Origin: a candidate division NPL-UPA2 bacterium
Lineage (GTDB): Bacteria > NPL-UPA2 > JAGMAN01
Direction: 5' to 3'
Assembly: GCA_021129695.1 (NCBI GenBank)
Contig: JAJOKU010000120.1
Location: 1 to 7,268, forward strand
Length of the DNA: 7,268 nt
Under the pieces are notes generated by a model. The model did not search any database. It had not been told where the DNA came from and saw only the letters and a program-made list of their open reading frames with translations. This document shows positions 7,096 through 7,268 of the stretch, piece by piece. The translations under genes were made by a program, and so were the position numbers. Each line of letters begins with the position of its first letter. The stretch's first letter is position 1.

Positions 7096-7268
7096 TCAAG
7101 TAACTATTTCGAAGCCTTCTTTAACAAAATGGTCGTCAAAGGCAAAAACCCGGCGAATGGACTCTTCTCTCATAATTTCAAAGGTGACACAGTCAACAAA
7201 ACTCATTTTCTTGTCTCCTCGTATAATATGTTTGTTTTGGGTTTCTGTTATTTGTTCTTTATCTTTGT
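7096..7268 (-). CDS. C-terminal part of a PIN-domain (VapC-like) ribonuclease toxin, cut by window edge
   Basis: Reading from the right edge on the minus strand, the frame stays open to a TGA at 7098-7096. The last 36 residues, from MSFVDCVTFEIM to FEIVT, match the end of VapC-type PIN domains: SFVDCVTF carries the third acidic metal-binding residue, and VFAFDDHFVKEGF carries the fourth in the FDxHF motif. PIN toxins cleave tRNA, rRNA or mRNA and are held in check by a small antitoxin normally encoded upstream, which would lie beyond the window. The preceding in-frame residues include RGDKK, which fits the family; those nearest the edge, rich in Lys and Gln, fit less well, so the gene may be damaged. 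A GAGGAG 8 nt before the internal ATG (7206) could by chance start a short product. Such a product would lack the first two acids and be inactive. About 100 nt separate the stop from the rtcB start. Confidence 0.7.
   Translation of the reverse strand, partial: KDKEQITETQNKHIIRGDKKMSFVDCVTFEIMREESIRRVFAFDDHFVKEGFEIVT

Noticed and set aside
5534..7268. The idea that RtcB repairs RNA cut by the neighbouring PIN toxin
   Set aside because: PIN/VapC nucleases are known to leave 3'-OH and 5'-phosphate ends, whereas RtcB needs 3'-phosphate or cyclic phosphate and 5'-OH. The products would not be RtcB substrates.
1..7268. CRISPR arrays, tRNA or rRNA genes, insertion sequences and riboswitches
   Set aside because: I saw no regular repeat-spacer pattern, cloverleaf with CCA end, transposase or terminal repeats. 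Gene spacing is too tight for a long leader, except at the edges.

Overview
The window looks like chromosomal DNA of a bacterium. It carries a bacterial-type alanine racemase (peptidoglycan D-alanine), a bacterial-type seryl-tRNA synthetase and a bacterial M16B processing-type peptidase. The lineage cannot be fixed from sequence alone. The fusion of a hexulose-6-phosphate synthase to an RraA-like domain is a pattern I know from archaea and scattered, often uncultivated, bacteria. Base composition looks moderate and even across the five complete genes; only the two window edges are visibly more A+T-rich.

Layout, left to right. (1) At 1-363 (+) lies the decayed 3' end of an AbiEii-type nucleotidyltransferase (toxin-family) gene, with an in-frame stop and a single-base frameshift. 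(2) At 367-4182 (+) three genes run in the same direction with short spacers of 38 and 13 nt: the fusion gene, alr (TTG start) and an M16 zinc peptidase. They are probably co-transcribed. (3) At 4183-4250 the two gene blocks converge. A perfect 12-bp inverted repeat there runs into the stop codon of the opposite gene. (4) At 6991-4251 (-) lies an rtcB-serS pair separated by 2 nt, with the serS ribosome binding site inside the end of rtcB. A perfect TATAAT box sits just upstream of rtcB. (5) At 7268-7096 (-) is the C-terminal end of a PIN-domain (VapC-like) toxin, cut by the window edge.

The minus-strand pair joins RNA repair (RtcB 3'-phosphate/5'-OH ligation) with tRNA charging (SerRS), so both genes serve tRNA and translation. 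The plus-strand genes share no obvious pathway: formaldehyde/pentose-phosphate chemistry, D-alanine supply and proteolysis. Co-transcription there looks like ordinary genome packing. Toxin-antitoxin-type debris at both edges suggests the core block sits between accessory patches. I found no CRISPR array, tRNA, rRNA, insertion sequence or clear riboswitch, and no convincing new multi-gene system. The most informative points are the HPS-RraA fusion with its variant metal-site acid, the tight rtcB-serS coupling, and the small structural features at the gene junctions.
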